From Methylobrevis albus (GTDB lineage: Bacteria; Pseudomonadota; Alphaproteobacteria; Rhizobiales; Pleomorphomonadaceae), in the NCBI RefSeq assembly GCF_015904235.1, contig NZ_JADZLT010000055.1:62001-126000 (forward strand): a stretch of DNA of 64,000 bases. Reading direction: 5' to 3'. Both the position numbers and the translations under genes were made by a program. Positions 16,512 to 25,316 of the stretch are shown here, one piece after another (within the stretch, counting starts at the first letter, position 1; each line of letters starts with the position of its first letter). The notes under the pieces are model-generated. The model did no database searches. It saw nothing but the letters and a program-made list of their open reading frames with translations, and had not been told where the DNA came from.

Positions 16512-18188
16512 ATGACCGCCTTCATTGCCGAGAACCTCGCGCCGATCATGTTCTTCACGCTGGTGCTGGTGATGCTGCTGGGCTACCCAGTCGCCTTCGC
16601 CCTTGCCGCCAACGGCTTCGTGTTCGGCCTGATCGGCATCGAGCTCGGCCTGCTGTCGCCCAATCTCTTCGGCGCGATCCCGGACCGCATCTTCGGCACG
16701 ATGTCGAACGACACGCTGCTGGCGATCCCGTTCTTCACCTTCATGGGCCTGATCCTCGAGCGATCCGGCATGGCGGAAGACCTGCTCGACACGATCGGCC
16801 AGCTGTTCGGTCCGATCCGCGGCGGCCTCGCCTATGCGGTGATCTTCGTCGGCGCGCTGCTCGCCGCCACCACCGGCGTGGTCGCGGCCTCGGTGATCTC
16901 GATGGGCCTGATCTCGCTGCCCATCATGCTGCGCTACGGCTACGACCGGCGCATTGCGTCGGGCACCATCGCCGCCTCGGGCACGCTGGCACAGATCATC
17001 CCGCCGAGCCTCGTGCTGATCGTGCTCGCCGACCAGCTCGGCCGCTCGGTCGGCGACATGTACAAGGGCGCGATGCTGCCGGGCCTGCTGCTGACCGGCA
17101 TGTACGCCCTCTTCATCATGGGCGTGTCGCTGTTCAAGCCGCAGCTGGTGCCGGCGCTGCCGCCGGAAGCGCGCACGCTGCGCGGCATGGCGCTGGTGAT
17201 GAAGGTGATCACCTCGCTGGTGCCGCCGCTGGTGCTGATCTTCCTCGTGCTCGGCACGATCTTCATCGGCCTCGCCACCCCGACCGAAGGCGGCGCCATG
17301 GGCGCGGTCGGTGCGCTGGTGCTCGCCGCGATCAACCGGCGCCTGAAGTTCGAGATGATCGTGCAGGCGCTCGATTCGACGACGCGGCTGTCGGCCTTCG
17401 TGATCTTCATCCTGCTCGGCGCCCGCGTCTTCTCGCTGACCTTCTACGGCGTCGACGGCCACGTCTGGGTCGAGCACCTCCTGTCGCACATTCCCGGCGG
17501 CGAGCTCGGCTTCCTGATCGTCGTCAACATCATCGTCTTCCTGTTGGCGTTCTTCCTCGACTTCTTCGAGCTCGCCTTCATCATCGTGCCGCTGCTCGCC
17601 CCCGTGGCGGACAGCCTCGGCATCGACCTCGTCTGGTTCGGCGTGCTGCTCGCGCTCAACATGCAGACGTCGTTCATGCACCCGCCGTTCGGCTTCGCGC
17701 TGTTCTACCTGCGCTCGGTGGCGCCGACGCGGCCCTATGTCGACAAAGTCACCGGCCAGACGATCGCGCCGATCACCTCGACGCAGATCTATCTCGGCTC
17801 GATCCCCTACGTGATCATCCAGCTGCTGATGGTGGCGATCGTGATCGCCTTCCCGATGCTCGTGATGCACTACAAGGCCGGTGTGATCGAAGTCGATCCG
17901 TCGACCATCGACGTCAACGTGCCGATGCCGGGGGCGGGTGGCGGCGACAATCCGTTCGCCAACCCGTTCGATTCGGGCAGCGGCGCCAATCCGTTCGGCG
18001 CGCCGGCGCCCGACTTCGGCGGAGCGCCCGCCGCACCGGCGACGCCGGCGCCGGCCGATCCGGCCGCCGGCGGCCTGCCGCCGCCCGACTTCGGCGCGCC
18101 GGCCGCCCCGCCGGCCACCCCGCCCGCGACGGCGCCGGGCGGCCTGCCGCCGCCGGACTTCGGCGCGCCGCCGCCTGCGAGCCCCTGA
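16512..18188 (+). CDS. TRAP transporter large permease (DctM/TakM-like) with Pro/Gly-rich tail
   Basis: A protein of 558 residues. Residues 1-470 carry the twelve-helix ion-coupled TRAP permease, with family segments FFTFMGLILERSGMAEDLL, GASGTLAQIIPPSL-type sequence and MHPPFGFALFYLRS. The subfamily is that of TakM and mannitol/haloaromatic-type permeases, matching the TakP-like binding protein in the window. The last 75 or so residues are unusual: a Pro/Gly/Ala-rich segment in which LPPPDFGAP occurs twice and PDFGGAP once, after two ANPF-type motifs. This tail is not part of the transport fold. It follows DctQ and ends at a shared terminator. Confidence 0.9.
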   Translation: MTAFIAENLAPIMFFTLVLVMLLGYPVAFALAANGFVFGLIGIELGLLSPNLFGAIPDRIFGTMSNDTLLAIPFFTFMGLILERSGMAEDLLDTIGQLFGPIRGGLAYAVIFVGALLAATTGVVAASVISMGLISLPIMLRYGYDRRIASGTIAASGTLAQIIPPSLVLIVLADQLGRSVGDMYKGAMLPGLLLTGMYALFIMGVSLFKPQLVPALPPEARTLRGMALVMKVITSLVPPLVLIFLVLGTIFIGLATPTEGGAMGAVGALVLAAINRRLKFEMIVQALDSTTRLSAFVIFILLGARVFSLTFYGVDGHVWVEHLLSHIPGGELGFLIVVNIIVFLLAFFLDFFELAFIIVPLLAPVADSLGIDLVWFGVLLALNMQTSFMHPPFGFALFYLRSVAPTRPYVDKVTGQTIAPITSTQIYLGSIPYVIIQLLMVAIVIAFPMLVMHYKAGVIEVDPSTIDVNVPMPGAGGGDNPFANPFDSGSGANPFGAPAPDFGGAPAAPATPAPADPAAGGLPPPDFGAPAAPPATPPATAPGGLPPPDFGAPPPASP

Positions 18189-18210
18189 TCGCGGGAGACC
18201 GCCCGCCAGA

Positions 18211-18250
18211 CGAAAAAACACCACGCGGTCGCCCGCGTGGTGTTTTCGTT
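18211..18250. terminator. Bidirectional terminator between dctM-like and redoxin genes
   Basis: A near-perfect hairpin, AACACCACGCG / CGCGTGGTGTT, with an A-run before it and a T-run after it. It can serve the rightward permease operon and the leftward redoxin gene. Confidence 0.85.
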
Positions 18251-18291
18251 TGCAGCCCTGTCGGGAGCCTGCCGGGCGGCCGAACGGGGGC

Positions 18292-18840
18292 CTATTCCGC
18301 GGCGGTCGATTCCAGCTCGCTGCCGCCGCGCACCGGGGCCCCGGCGGCGATCAGCTGATCGATCGAGGCGAGCAGCTCGTCGACCGTCGGCGCCGCGAAG
18401 GGCGTCGGCTGGACCGCGGCCATCTGCAGCGTGCCGTCGCGGCGGACCAGAAAGATGCCGAATTCGGCGAAGACGTCGGGCTCGTCCGGGCCGCGGCCCT
18501 CGGAGAGGAACAGTCCCCATTCACGGGCGCGCTCGGGGCTGATGCCATAGGCGATCGGCAGGCGCTGGATATCCCAGCACTCGGCCGTCTGCTCCGCCCG
18601 GTCGCGGCCGTCCATCGAGGCGGCGACAACGACGACGCCGCGCCTCTGGAATTCGCCGAGCCGCGCGTCGATCTCTTTCAGCAGCGTGCAGCAGCCCTGG
18701 CAGTGCATGCCGCGGTAGACCAGCAGCATGGTGAAATGCTTGGGCTTCTGGTCGCAGAGCCGCCAGCACGGTCCGCCGACGGTGCCGACCAGCAGTGGCG
18801 GCACGGGCCGCCCCGGCATCGGTCGTTTCACATCGGGCAT
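18292..18840 (-). CDS. Redoxin (AhpC/TSA-like) family protein
   Basis: A 182-residue protein with a thioredoxin-like fold: MLLVYRGMHCQGCCTLL places a CxxC (C47, C50) plus a third Cys (C51) after the first core strand, then GVVVVAASMDGRD and FGIFLVRRDGTL. This matches the peroxiredoxin-like/redoxin domains of unknown substrate in alphaproteobacteria rather than a classical AhpC. No signal peptide. GAGGAG upstream supports the start at MPDVKRP. Thiol peroxidase or disulfide reductase activity is likely but not proven by the sequence. Confidence 0.75.
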   Translation of the reverse strand: MPDVKRPMPGRPVPPLLVGTVGGPCWRLCDQKPKHFTMLLVYRGMHCQGCCTLLKEIDARLGEFQRRGVVVVAASMDGRDRAEQTAECWDIQRLPIAYGISPERAREWGLFLSEGRGPDEPDVFAEFGIFLVRRDGTLQMAAVQPTPFAAPTVDELLASIDQLIAAGAPVRGGSELESTAAE

Positions 18841-19294
18841 GACACGGAACTCCTCGTGGCAACGTGGTTTCATCTCACCCGAGAACTGGCGTTCTGTCGA
18901 TCACGTTGAAAGATGGGGCCCTTCACGATTCACGGAGCTTCCGGGCAACCCCGTTACGGCTTGGTGAACACGGGGGGCGCTGGTGGGCAAAATCGGTAAC
19001 CCTGCCACCAATTGCAGCCGTGCAAGGCCCATGCCCGGCCCGTCATGGCAGCCATTCACTTCTTGTCCCGGGCCGGCGAGCGCCACACGCCATGGCCCGC
19101 CCGCTGCCGCGTCCGGGCCGCCGGGGGCCGGAATCACCGGCTGAAATCCCCCGTCTTGCGAGGGGCACGCTTTGCACCCAACCTGAACGATGGGCGGGCG
19201 CCTCGATCCTGCGAGGCCGGGCATGACGCGGTGTCGGTTCGGCGCGCGCAACCACGTCCTTGGAGAGGCACGACCAAAAACGAAGGAGGACGCC
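18841..19294. other. Divergent intergenic region
   Basis: About 450 bases between the leftward redoxin gene and the rightward DUF1579 gene. Short open frames occur on both strands but show no domain or ribosome site. The strong site AAGGAGGA (19283-19290) belongs to the DUF1579 gene. Confidence 0.4.
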
Positions 19295-19768
19295 ATGTTC
19301 GACGCCACCGTGACCGACGAGCACCGCTGGCTCGCACAACTCGCCGGCGACTGGATCATCGACGACCCGGACGGCACCATGGAGCATCCGTCGCCGCCGT
19401 GGCGGGAGCATGTCGACATGGTCGGCGAGTTCTGGATCGCCGGGGTCTCGACCGGCGAGATGCCGGGCGGGGGCGCGGCGGAGACGCGGATTACGCTCGG
19501 CTTCGACCCGGCGCGCGGCCGCTTCGTCGGCAGCTTCATCGGATCGATGATGACCTATCTCTGGATCTATGACGGCGAGCTCGACGCGGGCGGCACGACG
19601 CTGACCCTCAACGCGGACGGGCCGGACCTCACCGACCCCTCCCGCATGCGGCACTACCGTGATGTCATCACCATCGTGTCGGCCGACGAGCGCCGCTTCG
19701 AAGGATTCTTCGAGGCCGACGACGGCAGCTGGCAGCGGATGATGTCGCTGCGCTACCGGCGCGCCTGA
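19295..19768 (+). CDS. DUF1579-family protein
   Basis: A 157-residue cytoplasmic protein. Segments such as EHRWLAQLAGDW, WIAGVSTGEMPGG and TLGFDPARGRFVGSFI match DUF1579, a small beta-barrel-like family often annotated with SRPBCC-like or phenylacetate-linked genes. No catalytic residues are established for the family. The start is fixed by AAGGAGGA just upstream. It is convergent with rpoH and not in an operon. Function unknown. Confidence 0.8.
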   Translation: MFDATVTDEHRWLAQLAGDWIIDDPDGTMEHPSPPWREHVDMVGEFWIAGVSTGEMPGGGAAETRITLGFDPARGRFVGSFIGSMMTYLWIYDGELDAGGTTLTLNADGPDLTDPSRMRHYRDVITIVSADERRFEGFFEADDGSWQRMMSLRYRRA

Positions 19769-19787
19769 CCCTGCGAATGCCTGACAC

Positions 19788-19820
19788 GAAAACGCCGGCC
19801 CCCGCAGGGGCCGGCGTCCG
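19788..19820 (-). terminator. Terminator of rpoH
   Basis: Reading leftward, GCCGGCCCC-TGC-GGGGGCCGGC-type stem is followed by GTTTTCG. It lies about 30 bases past the rpoH stop codon. Confidence 0.7.
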
Positions 19821-19849
19821 GTCGTCGCAATCGAAACCGTCCGGTGCCG

Positions 19850-20764
19850 TCAGGCCGAGGCGCCGGCGCCAGCGGGAAGGGCCGGGCGCGCGGCAAGGCT
19901 CGCGGCGGCCTTCTGCATCGTCTCCTGCACCTTCTCGAAGGCGCGCACCTCGATCTGGCGCACGCGCTCGCGGCTGACGCCGAATTCGGTCGAGAGATCC
20001 TCGAGCGTCATCGGGTCTTCGGCGAGGCGGCGCGCCTCGAAGATGCGGCGTTCGCGCTCGTTGAGCACGCCCATCGCGTCGCGCAGCATCGACCGGCGCA
20101 TGTCGAGCTCTTCCTGCTCGGCCATCACGGTCTCCTGGCTGTCGGAATTGTCGACCAGCCAGTCCTGCCACTCGCCGCCGTCGGCCTCCTGGCGGATCGG
20201 GGCATTGAGCGAGCTGTCGCCGGACAGGCGACGGTTCATCGAGATCACATCTTCGGCGGTGACGCCGAGCTTCTGGGCGATGGTCGCAACCTGGTCGGGA
20301 CGCAGGTCGCCGTCTTCCAGCGCCTGGATCTGGCCCTTCACCTTGCGCAGGTTGAAGAACAGCCGCTTCTGGTTGGCGGTGGTGCCCATCTTCACGAGCG
20401 ACCACGAGCGCAGGATATACTCCTGGATCGAGGCCTTGATCCACCACATCGCATAGGTCGCGAGGCGGAAGCCCTTCTCGGGTTCGAAGCGCTTGACGGC
20501 CTGCATCAGGCCGACGTTGCCCTCCGAGATCACCTCGCCGATCGGCAGGCCGTAGCCGCGATAGCCCATGGCGATCTTCGCGACGAGGCGCAGGTGCGAC
20601 GTGACCAGCTGGTGCGCGGCCTCGCGGTCCTCGTGCTCGCGGAAGCGCTTCGCGAGCATGTATTCCTGCTGCGGCTCGAGCATCGGGAACCGCCGGATCT
20701 CGTCGAGATAGCGGGAAAGGCCACCTTCACCGGCGGCGATAGCGGGAAGCGAGGCGCGGCTCAT
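19850..20764 (-). CDS. rpoH: RNA polymerase heat-shock sigma factor sigma-32
   Basis: A 304-residue sigma-70-family factor of the RpoH group. Region 2 contains YRGYGLPIGEVISEGNVGLMQAVKRFEP and TYAMWWIKASIQEYILRSWSLVKMGTT. The RpoH box region is LFFNLRKVKGQI. Region 4 ends in TLEDLSTEFGVSRERVRQIEVRAFEK. Start at MSRASLP with AAAGGGG upstream; a Met five codons earlier is possible. It directs RNA polymerase to heat-shock promoters. The position next to rluD is common in Rhizobiales. A Fur-box-like palindrome lies 107 bases upstream of the start. Confidence 0.95.
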   Translation of the reverse strand: MSRASLPAIAAGEGGLSRYLDEIRRFPMLEPQQEYMLAKRFREHEDREAAHQLVTSHLRLVAKIAMGYRGYGLPIGEVISEGNVGLMQAVKRFEPEKGFRLATYAMWWIKASIQEYILRSWSLVKMGTTANQKRLFFNLRKVKGQIQALEDGDLRPDQVATIAQKLGVTAEDVISMNRRLSGDSSLNAPIRQEADGGEWQDWLVDNSDSQETVMAEQEELDMRRSMLRDAMGVLNERERRIFEARRLAEDPMTLEDLSTEFGVSRERVRQIEVRAFEKVQETMQKAAASLAARPALPAGAGASA

Positions 20765-20870
20765 GTTTGCCCCTTTCATACGTCTGTTCGCGTCACCCCT
20801 CGCTGAAGCGAGCGACGCGGCCCTCCTTCGAGGCGCTGGCGCCGGTTCGGGCGGAACCGGCAACCGATTT

Positions 20871-20891
20871 ATATGAGAATCATCCTCATAT
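20871..20891. promoter_or_regulatory. 21-base palindrome upstream of rpoH
   Basis: ATATGAG-AATCATC-CTCATAT: 7-base perfect arms. The core ATGAGAATCATCCTCAT is close to the classical Fur-box form TGAGAATNATTCTCA. It lies between the end of rluD and the start of rpoH, about 107 bases before the rpoH ATG, and is followed on the plus strand, not the transcribed direction, by a T-run, so it is more likely an operator than a terminator. Confidence 0.5.
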
Positions 20892-20918
20892 TTTTCCAGA
20901 GCCTTTGAGCGCGGTTTT

Positions 20919-22079
20919 TCAAACCTGCTGCAATTGCTCCATCAGCTCCTTCATATCTTGCGGGATAGAACGCTCGAAGCGCAAGAATTCGCCGGTCACA
21001 GGATGGTCGAAAGCAATCAAGAACGCGTGTAGCGCCTGGCGCGGGAACTCGCGCACCGCGGTCGCGGCCGGTTCCGGCAGGCGGTTCGCCTTGGTGAGGA
21101 AGCCGCGGGCGTAGTCCTGGTCGCCGAGCAGCGGGTGGCCGAGTTCGGCGAGATGGACGCGGATCTGGTGGGTGCGGCCGGTCTCGAGGCGGCATTCGAC
21201 GAGGCTCGCCGCGGCGGCGCGGCCGGCGCCGGTGGGAAACCGTTCCAGCACCTCGTAGTGGGTGATCGCCTCCTTGCCGCCCTTGCGCACCACCGCCATG
21301 CGGGTGCGGTCGCTGGACGAGCGGCCGAGCGGCAGGTTGATCGTGCCGCGCCACGGCTCCGGCGTGCCCCAGACCACCGCCTGATAGGCGCGCTCCAGCG
21401 CGCCGGTGCGGCCGTGGTCGGCGAACTGCTCGGCAAGGCCGGCGTGGGCGGCGTCGGACTTCGCCACCACCATCAGCCCGGTGGTATCCTTGTCGAGCCG
21501 GTGCACGATGCCCGGCCGGCGGACGCCGCCGATGCCCGACAGGCTGTCGCCGCAATGGTAGAGCAGCGCGTTGACGAGGGTGCCGCTCCAGTGGCCGGCG
21601 GCGGGGTGCACGACGAGGCCGGCCGGCTTGTCGATGACGATCAGATGCTCGTCCTCGAAGACGACGTCGAGCGGGATCGCCTCGGGCTGCGGCTCGGCCG
21701 CGACGGGCGCGGGCAGGGAGACCTCGACCACGTCGCCGCTCTTCGTCTTGCGTGACGGGTCGGGCAGCGGGCCGCCGTTCGGGCCGGTGAGGCGGACGTG
21801 GCCGGCCTCGATCAGGGCTTTCAGGCGGCTGCGGCTGATGTCGGGCAGCGCCTCGGCGAGTGCCCCGTCGAGGCGGCGGCCGGCGAGGCCGGCGTCGATC
21901 GCGACCAGCGCGAAGCGCTCGGTATCGAGGTCGGCGCCGTCGTCCCCGGCGATCGCGTCGTCGACTTCCGGCGGGGCATCGGCTACACCGCCCGCGATGG
22001 CGGCAGCGGCCGGGTCCGTGTCGGGCGCGGGCGCGGCCTGCGCTGCGGTTTCCTTATCCTTGCGGGAGCGGGGCGGCAT
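20919..22079 (-). CDS. rluD: Ribosomal large-subunit pseudouridine synthase, RluA/RluD family
   Basis: A protein of 386 residues. An acidic, Ala/Asp-rich N-terminal lead of about 55 residues precedes an S4 RNA-binding domain (RLDGALAEALPDISRSRLKALI) and the catalytic domain, with the active-site Asp in HRLDKDTTGLMV and the RTHQIRVH motif. RluD modifies helix 69 of 23S rRNA. The start is uncertain: ATG 22079 (MPPRSRK) is used, but ATG 22094 (MEDPVMPP) is in frame and its start codon overlaps that of the divergent gene. Its stop lies 155 bases upstream of rpoH. Confidence 0.9.
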   Translation of the reverse strand: MPPRSRKDKETAAQAAPAPDTDPAAAAIAGGVADAPPEVDDAIAGDDGADLDTERFALVAIDAGLAGRRLDGALAEALPDISRSRLKALIEAGHVRLTGPNGGPLPDPSRKTKSGDVVEVSLPAPVAAEPQPEAIPLDVVFEDEHLIVIDKPAGLVVHPAAGHWSGTLVNALLYHCGDSLSGIGGVRRPGIVHRLDKDTTGLMVVAKSDAAHAGLAEQFADHGRTGALERAYQAVVWGTPEPWRGTINLPLGRSSSDRTRMAVVRKGGKEAITHYEVLERFPTGAGRAAAASLVECRLETGRTHQIRVHLAELGHPLLGDQDYARGFLTKANRLPEPAATAVREFPRQALHAFLIAFDHPVTGEFLRFERSIPQDMKELMEQLQQV

Positions 22080-22092
22080 GACGGGATCTTCC

Positions 22093-22443
22093 ATGAACGA
22101 TGGCGGCGGGGAACGCCCGACCGGGCTCGACGAAGCCGAACTCGCCGCGATGCAGGCCAAGGTGCGCCGCTTCGTGATCGTGTCGCTCGGAACGCTCGGC
22201 GTCGGCCTGCTGGCGGTCTTATCGGCGCTCGTCTGGCGCTCCGTCAACTCCGATGCCGATCCGGCCTCCGGCCCGGCGTTCGCCGCGGTGGCCGACCTGC
22301 CGGCCGGCGTCACCATCGTCGACCAGGATATCGACGGCGACCGCCTGCTCGTCACGGTCGAGGGCCCGGAGGGGCGAACGCTGCATCTCTTCCAGCTCAC
22401 CACCGGCCGCCCGCTCGGCACGGTGCGCCTGATCGCGCGCTGA
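22093..22443 (+). CDS. Small single-span membrane protein
   Basis: A 116-residue protein with one membrane helix (about 27-48, FVIVSLGTLGVGLLAVLSAL) and a C-terminal domain containing DQDIDGDRLLVTVEGPEGRTL and FQLTTGRPLG. It resembles a small protein usually found divergent from rluD in Rhizobiales (probably the family annotated DUF6476, stated from memory). Its ATG overlaps the alternative rluD start, so the two promoters must lie in each other's coding regions or leaders. Function unknown. Confidence 0.75.
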   Translation: MNDGGGERPTGLDEAELAAMQAKVRRFVIVSLGTLGVGLLAVLSALVWRSVNSDADPASGPAFAAVADLPAGVTIVDQDIDGDRLLVTVEGPEGRTLHLFQLTTGRPLGTVRLIAR

Positions 22444-22520
22444 GGGCACAATGTGAGCCTCGCGCGGATCGGTCACGGCCGCTATCGTCGCATCGGCCGT
22501 CCCTACGTCGAAGGTGCCGC

Positions 22521-23498
22521 ATGACACTGCCTGCTGCCGATTCGCCTTCGACTGTTGCCGCCGCGACGCCTCCGGCGCCGGGCGAAATCGTCGATCTCGC
22601 CCACTACTATGCGTTCCTGCTCGACGCCTTCGCGCGGTTTCCCGCTGAAGGACTGACGATCCGGCCGTTCCGGTTCCTGCCGTTCCTTGCCGGGTCGAAG
22701 CCGGTCGCGCCGGTGCTCGATGCGGTGGCGCGGCGGCTGAAGGCCGAGCAGCCGGCAGTGATGGCCGCGTCGGCGACGATCCTCGAGTTCGGGGTCTGGC
22801 GCGGCTTTTCGATCAACCGCCTCGCCCGGCGCTTTCCGCAGGCTCAGATCCACGGCTTCGACAGCTTCGAAGGCTTTCCGGACGACGGGCGGCTCGACTG
22901 GAAGCTCGATTTCGCGGTCGACGGCCTGCCGAAGGTGCGGCGCAACGTGCGGCTCGTGAAGGGCTTCTTCAGCGACACGCTGCCGGGCTTCGTCGCGGCG
23001 CTGCCGGCCGGGGCCATGGTCGACCTCATGCACGTCGACTGCGACATCTATTCGTCGACCGCGACGATCTTCGACGAGCTGGGGGCACGCCTCGGTCCGG
23101 GCAGCGTCATCGTGTTCGACGAGCTCGTGAACTACCTCGATTTCCCCGAGAACGAGTTCCTCGCCTTCTACCGGTTCCTGCTCCGGGCCGACCTCGACTT
23201 CGAATGGTACGTCAAGGTCGGCTCGCTCTACCCATTCGACCGCTTCTGCAGCCGCGACCGCCTGCGCGGCGACCTCGCGGCGTTTCGCAAGCACGGCCAC
23301 TACCAGAACGTCGCGGTGCGGCTGGTGCCGGCGGGCGACCGGAGCCGGCGCATCGCGGCGCACCTCAAGGCCGCCAAGCGGCTCGCCCGGATGCGGCCGC
23401 TGCGCCAGCCGCTGGTCGAGGTGCGGCTGCCGCCGAAGCCGCCGGGCCTGCGCGCGGCCGCGGACGGACCACAAGTCGGACCACAAGCCGGACCGTAA
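22521..23498 (+). CDS. Class I SAM-dependent methyltransferase, TylF/MacO-like
   Basis: A 325-residue protein. The Rossmann core shows ILEFGVWRGFSINRLARRF (SAM site), IHGFDSFEGFPDD, and DLMHVDCDIYSSTATIFDEL followed by VIVFDEL, all typical of macrocin-O-methyltransferase/TylF-like enzymes, which methylate sugar hydroxyls. The C-terminal 60 residues are basic and then Pro-rich with the short repeat QVGPQAGP. GAAGGTG precedes ATG 22521. In many bacteria such proteins act on surface glycans; here it is isolated between the small membrane protein and the SPFH gene, so the acceptor is unknown. Confidence 0.8.
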   Translation: MTLPAADSPSTVAAATPPAPGEIVDLAHYYAFLLDAFARFPAEGLTIRPFRFLPFLAGSKPVAPVLDAVARRLKAEQPAVMAASATILEFGVWRGFSINRLARRFPQAQIHGFDSFEGFPDDGRLDWKLDFAVDGLPKVRRNVRLVKGFFSDTLPGFVAALPAGAMVDLMHVDCDIYSSTATIFDELGARLGPGSVIVFDELVNYLDFPENEFLAFYRFLLRADLDFEWYVKVGSLYPFDRFCSRDRLRGDLAAFRKHGHYQNVAVRLVPAGDRSRRIAAHLKAAKRLARMRPLRQPLVEVRLPPKPPGLRAAADGPQVGPQAGP

Positions 23499-23603
23499 GC
23501 CGGGCTATCCGGGGCCGCATCGGGGCATTCCCCCGCTTGTCGGCCGCCGCCGAGTCACAGCAAGGTAGGCGCCGGCGCGGACGGCGCCGCGGAGGGGAGA
23601 GAC

Positions 23604-24611
23604 ATGCTCGATCTGTCGGGATTCGACATCGCGGTGCTGGTGCTGGTCGGCGTCGTCGTCGTCACGCTGTTCGCCGGCATCAAGCAGGTGCCGCAGGGCT
23701 CCGCCTATACCGTCGAGCGCTTCGGGCGCTTCACCAAGGTGCTGACGCCGGGTCTCAACCTGATCATCCCCTATATCGACAGCATCGGCGCCAAGCTCAA
23801 CATCATGGAGCAGGTGCTCGACGTGCCGAGCCAGGAGATCATCACCCGAGACAACGCCACCTGCACCGTCGATGGCGTCGCCTTCTACCAGGTGCTCGAT
23901 CCCGCCAAGGCGGCCTACGAGATCAGCGGGCTGGAAAACGCGATCATCAACATCACCATGACCAACATCCGCACGGTGATGGGCTCGATGGACCTCGACA
24001 ATCTCCTGTCCAACCGCGACGAGATCAACACGCGGCTGCTGCACGTCGTCGACGCGGCGACCGAGGCGTGGGGCGTCAAGATCACCCGCATCGAGATCAA
24101 GGACATCAACCCGCCGAAGGACCTCGTCGATTCGATGGCACGGCAGATGAAGGCCGAGCGCGACAAGCGCGCCTCGATCCTGGAAGCCGAGGGCCTGCGG
24201 CAGGCACAGATCCTGAAGGCCGAAGGCGAGAAGCAGTCGCAGATCCTGCAGGCCGAGGGCCGGCGCGAGGCGGCGATCCGCGACGCCGAGGCCCGCGAAC
24301 GCCTCGCCGAGGCCGAGGCCAAGGCGACGCAGATGGTGAGCGACGCGGTCGCCCAGGGCGACGTGCAGGCGCTCAACTATTTCATCGCCGACAAGTACAC
24401 CCAGGCGCTCGCCCAGTTCGCCACCTCGCCGAACCAGAAGATCCTGATGCTGCCGATGGAGGCGACCGCGCTGCTCGGCTCGCTCGGCGGCATCGCGGAA
24501 CTCGCGCGCGCCGCCTTCGGCGACGACGCGGCCGGTGGGCAGCCGGCGCGCCGGCGCTCGACCGGCGTGCCGACGGCGGGCCGCAGCGACCGCGACAGCC
24601 CGATCGGCTGA
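23604..24611 (+). CDS. SPFH/band-7 domain protein (stomatin/QmcA-like)
   Basis: A protein of 335 residues: one N-terminal membrane helix (about 8-25), an SPFH domain (about 27-190; VPQGSAYTVERFGRFTKVL and ITRDNATCTVDGVAFY), and a long coiled coil rich in EAEG repeats (about 195-265), followed by a basic low-complexity tail. Such proteins form large cage-like oligomers in the inner membrane and are paired with NfeD and with the FtsH or related proteases. The next gene is NfeD, 36 bases on, as expected. Strong ribosome site GGAGGGGAG. Confidence 0.92.
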   Translation: MLDLSGFDIAVLVLVGVVVVTLFAGIKQVPQGSAYTVERFGRFTKVLTPGLNLIIPYIDSIGAKLNIMEQVLDVPSQEIITRDNATCTVDGVAFYQVLDPAKAAYEISGLENAIINITMTNIRTVMGSMDLDNLLSNRDEINTRLLHVVDAATEAWGVKITRIEIKDINPPKDLVDSMARQMKAERDKRASILEAEGLRQAQILKAEGEKQSQILQAEGRREAAIRDAEARERLAEAEAKATQMVSDAVAQGDVQALNYFIADKYTQALAQFATSPNQKILMLPMEATALLGSLGGIAELARAAFGDDAAGGQPARRRSTGVPTAGRSDRDSPIG

Positions 24612-24647
24612 CGGATCTCGCCGGACCACGGGGCAGGGAGGCGTCAC

Positions 24648-25118
24648 ATGGGACTGTTCGAGAGCATCATCGCCGCGCTCGGCGGCTGGGCCTGGGCGGT
24701 GCTCGGCCTGCTGCTCGCCGCCGTCGAGCTGGTGTTTCCCGGCGCCTTCTTCATCTGGTTCGCCGTCGCGGCGATGGTCGTCGCGGTGCTGACGCTCGCC
24801 TTCGACATCGGCTGGCAGGCGCAGGCGCTGCTGTTCGTGGTGCTCGCGATCGCCGCCGTCTTCGCCGGCCGCCGGATCTACGGCCACCTCGGTCGGACGC
24901 CGAGCGCCGACGGCCTGCTCAACGACCGCACAGCGCGGCAGATCGGCCGGATCGGTCGGCTCGAGGAGGGGATTTCGTCCGGTCTCGGCCGGCTCAGGCT
25001 CGACGACACGATCTGGCGCGTGACCGGCCCGGACCTGCCGGCGGGGACGCAGGTGAAGGTGGTCGCCGTGCGCGACGGGCGGCTGGCGGTGGAAGCGGTG
25101 GGGGAAGTCGGGGGCTAA
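24648..25118 (+). CDS. NfeD-family membrane protein
   Basis: A 156-residue short-form NfeD protein: two to three membrane helices (about 9-70) and a C-terminal OB-fold (from about 90, with LEEGISSGLGRLRLDDTIWRVTG). It partners the SPFH protein encoded just upstream; the pair is believed to organise membrane microdomains and assist membrane protein quality control. GGGAGG lies upstream of the ATG. Confidence 0.9.
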   Translation: MGLFESIIAALGGWAWAVLGLLLAAVELVFPGAFFIWFAVAAMVVAVLTLAFDIGWQAQALLFVVLAIAAVFAGRRIYGHLGRTPSADGLLNDRTARQIGRIGRLEEGISSGLGRLRLDDTIWRVTGPDLPAGTQVKVVAVRDGRLAVEAVGEVGG

Positions 25119-25132
25119 CCGCGAGGCTGCAG

Positions 25133-25293
25133 CCCCCTCCCTGTCCCTCCCCCGCTTCGCAGGAGAGGGGACGATGGGGGATAGGGCGTTCGCACATCAG
25201 GCGCTTCGCCGAATCGAAGCGCTCATGACAGAGGCGCCCTCTCATCCTGCGTCCCCTCTCCTGCGAAGCGGGGGAGGGACAGGGAGGGGGGAG
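25133..25293. repeat. Inverted intergenic repeat, family B, copy 1
   Basis: Arm 25133-25173 (contains CCCTCCCCCGCTTCGCAGGA) recurs inverted at 25250-25293, around about 75 bases. Those bases include a further palindrome, GCGCTTCG (25201-25208) with CGAAGCGC (25215-25222). A second copy with the same architecture lies at 54837-55022. Confidence 0.85.
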
Positions 25294-25316
25294 GCCGCAC
25301 GGCAAAGCCCCCGCCG

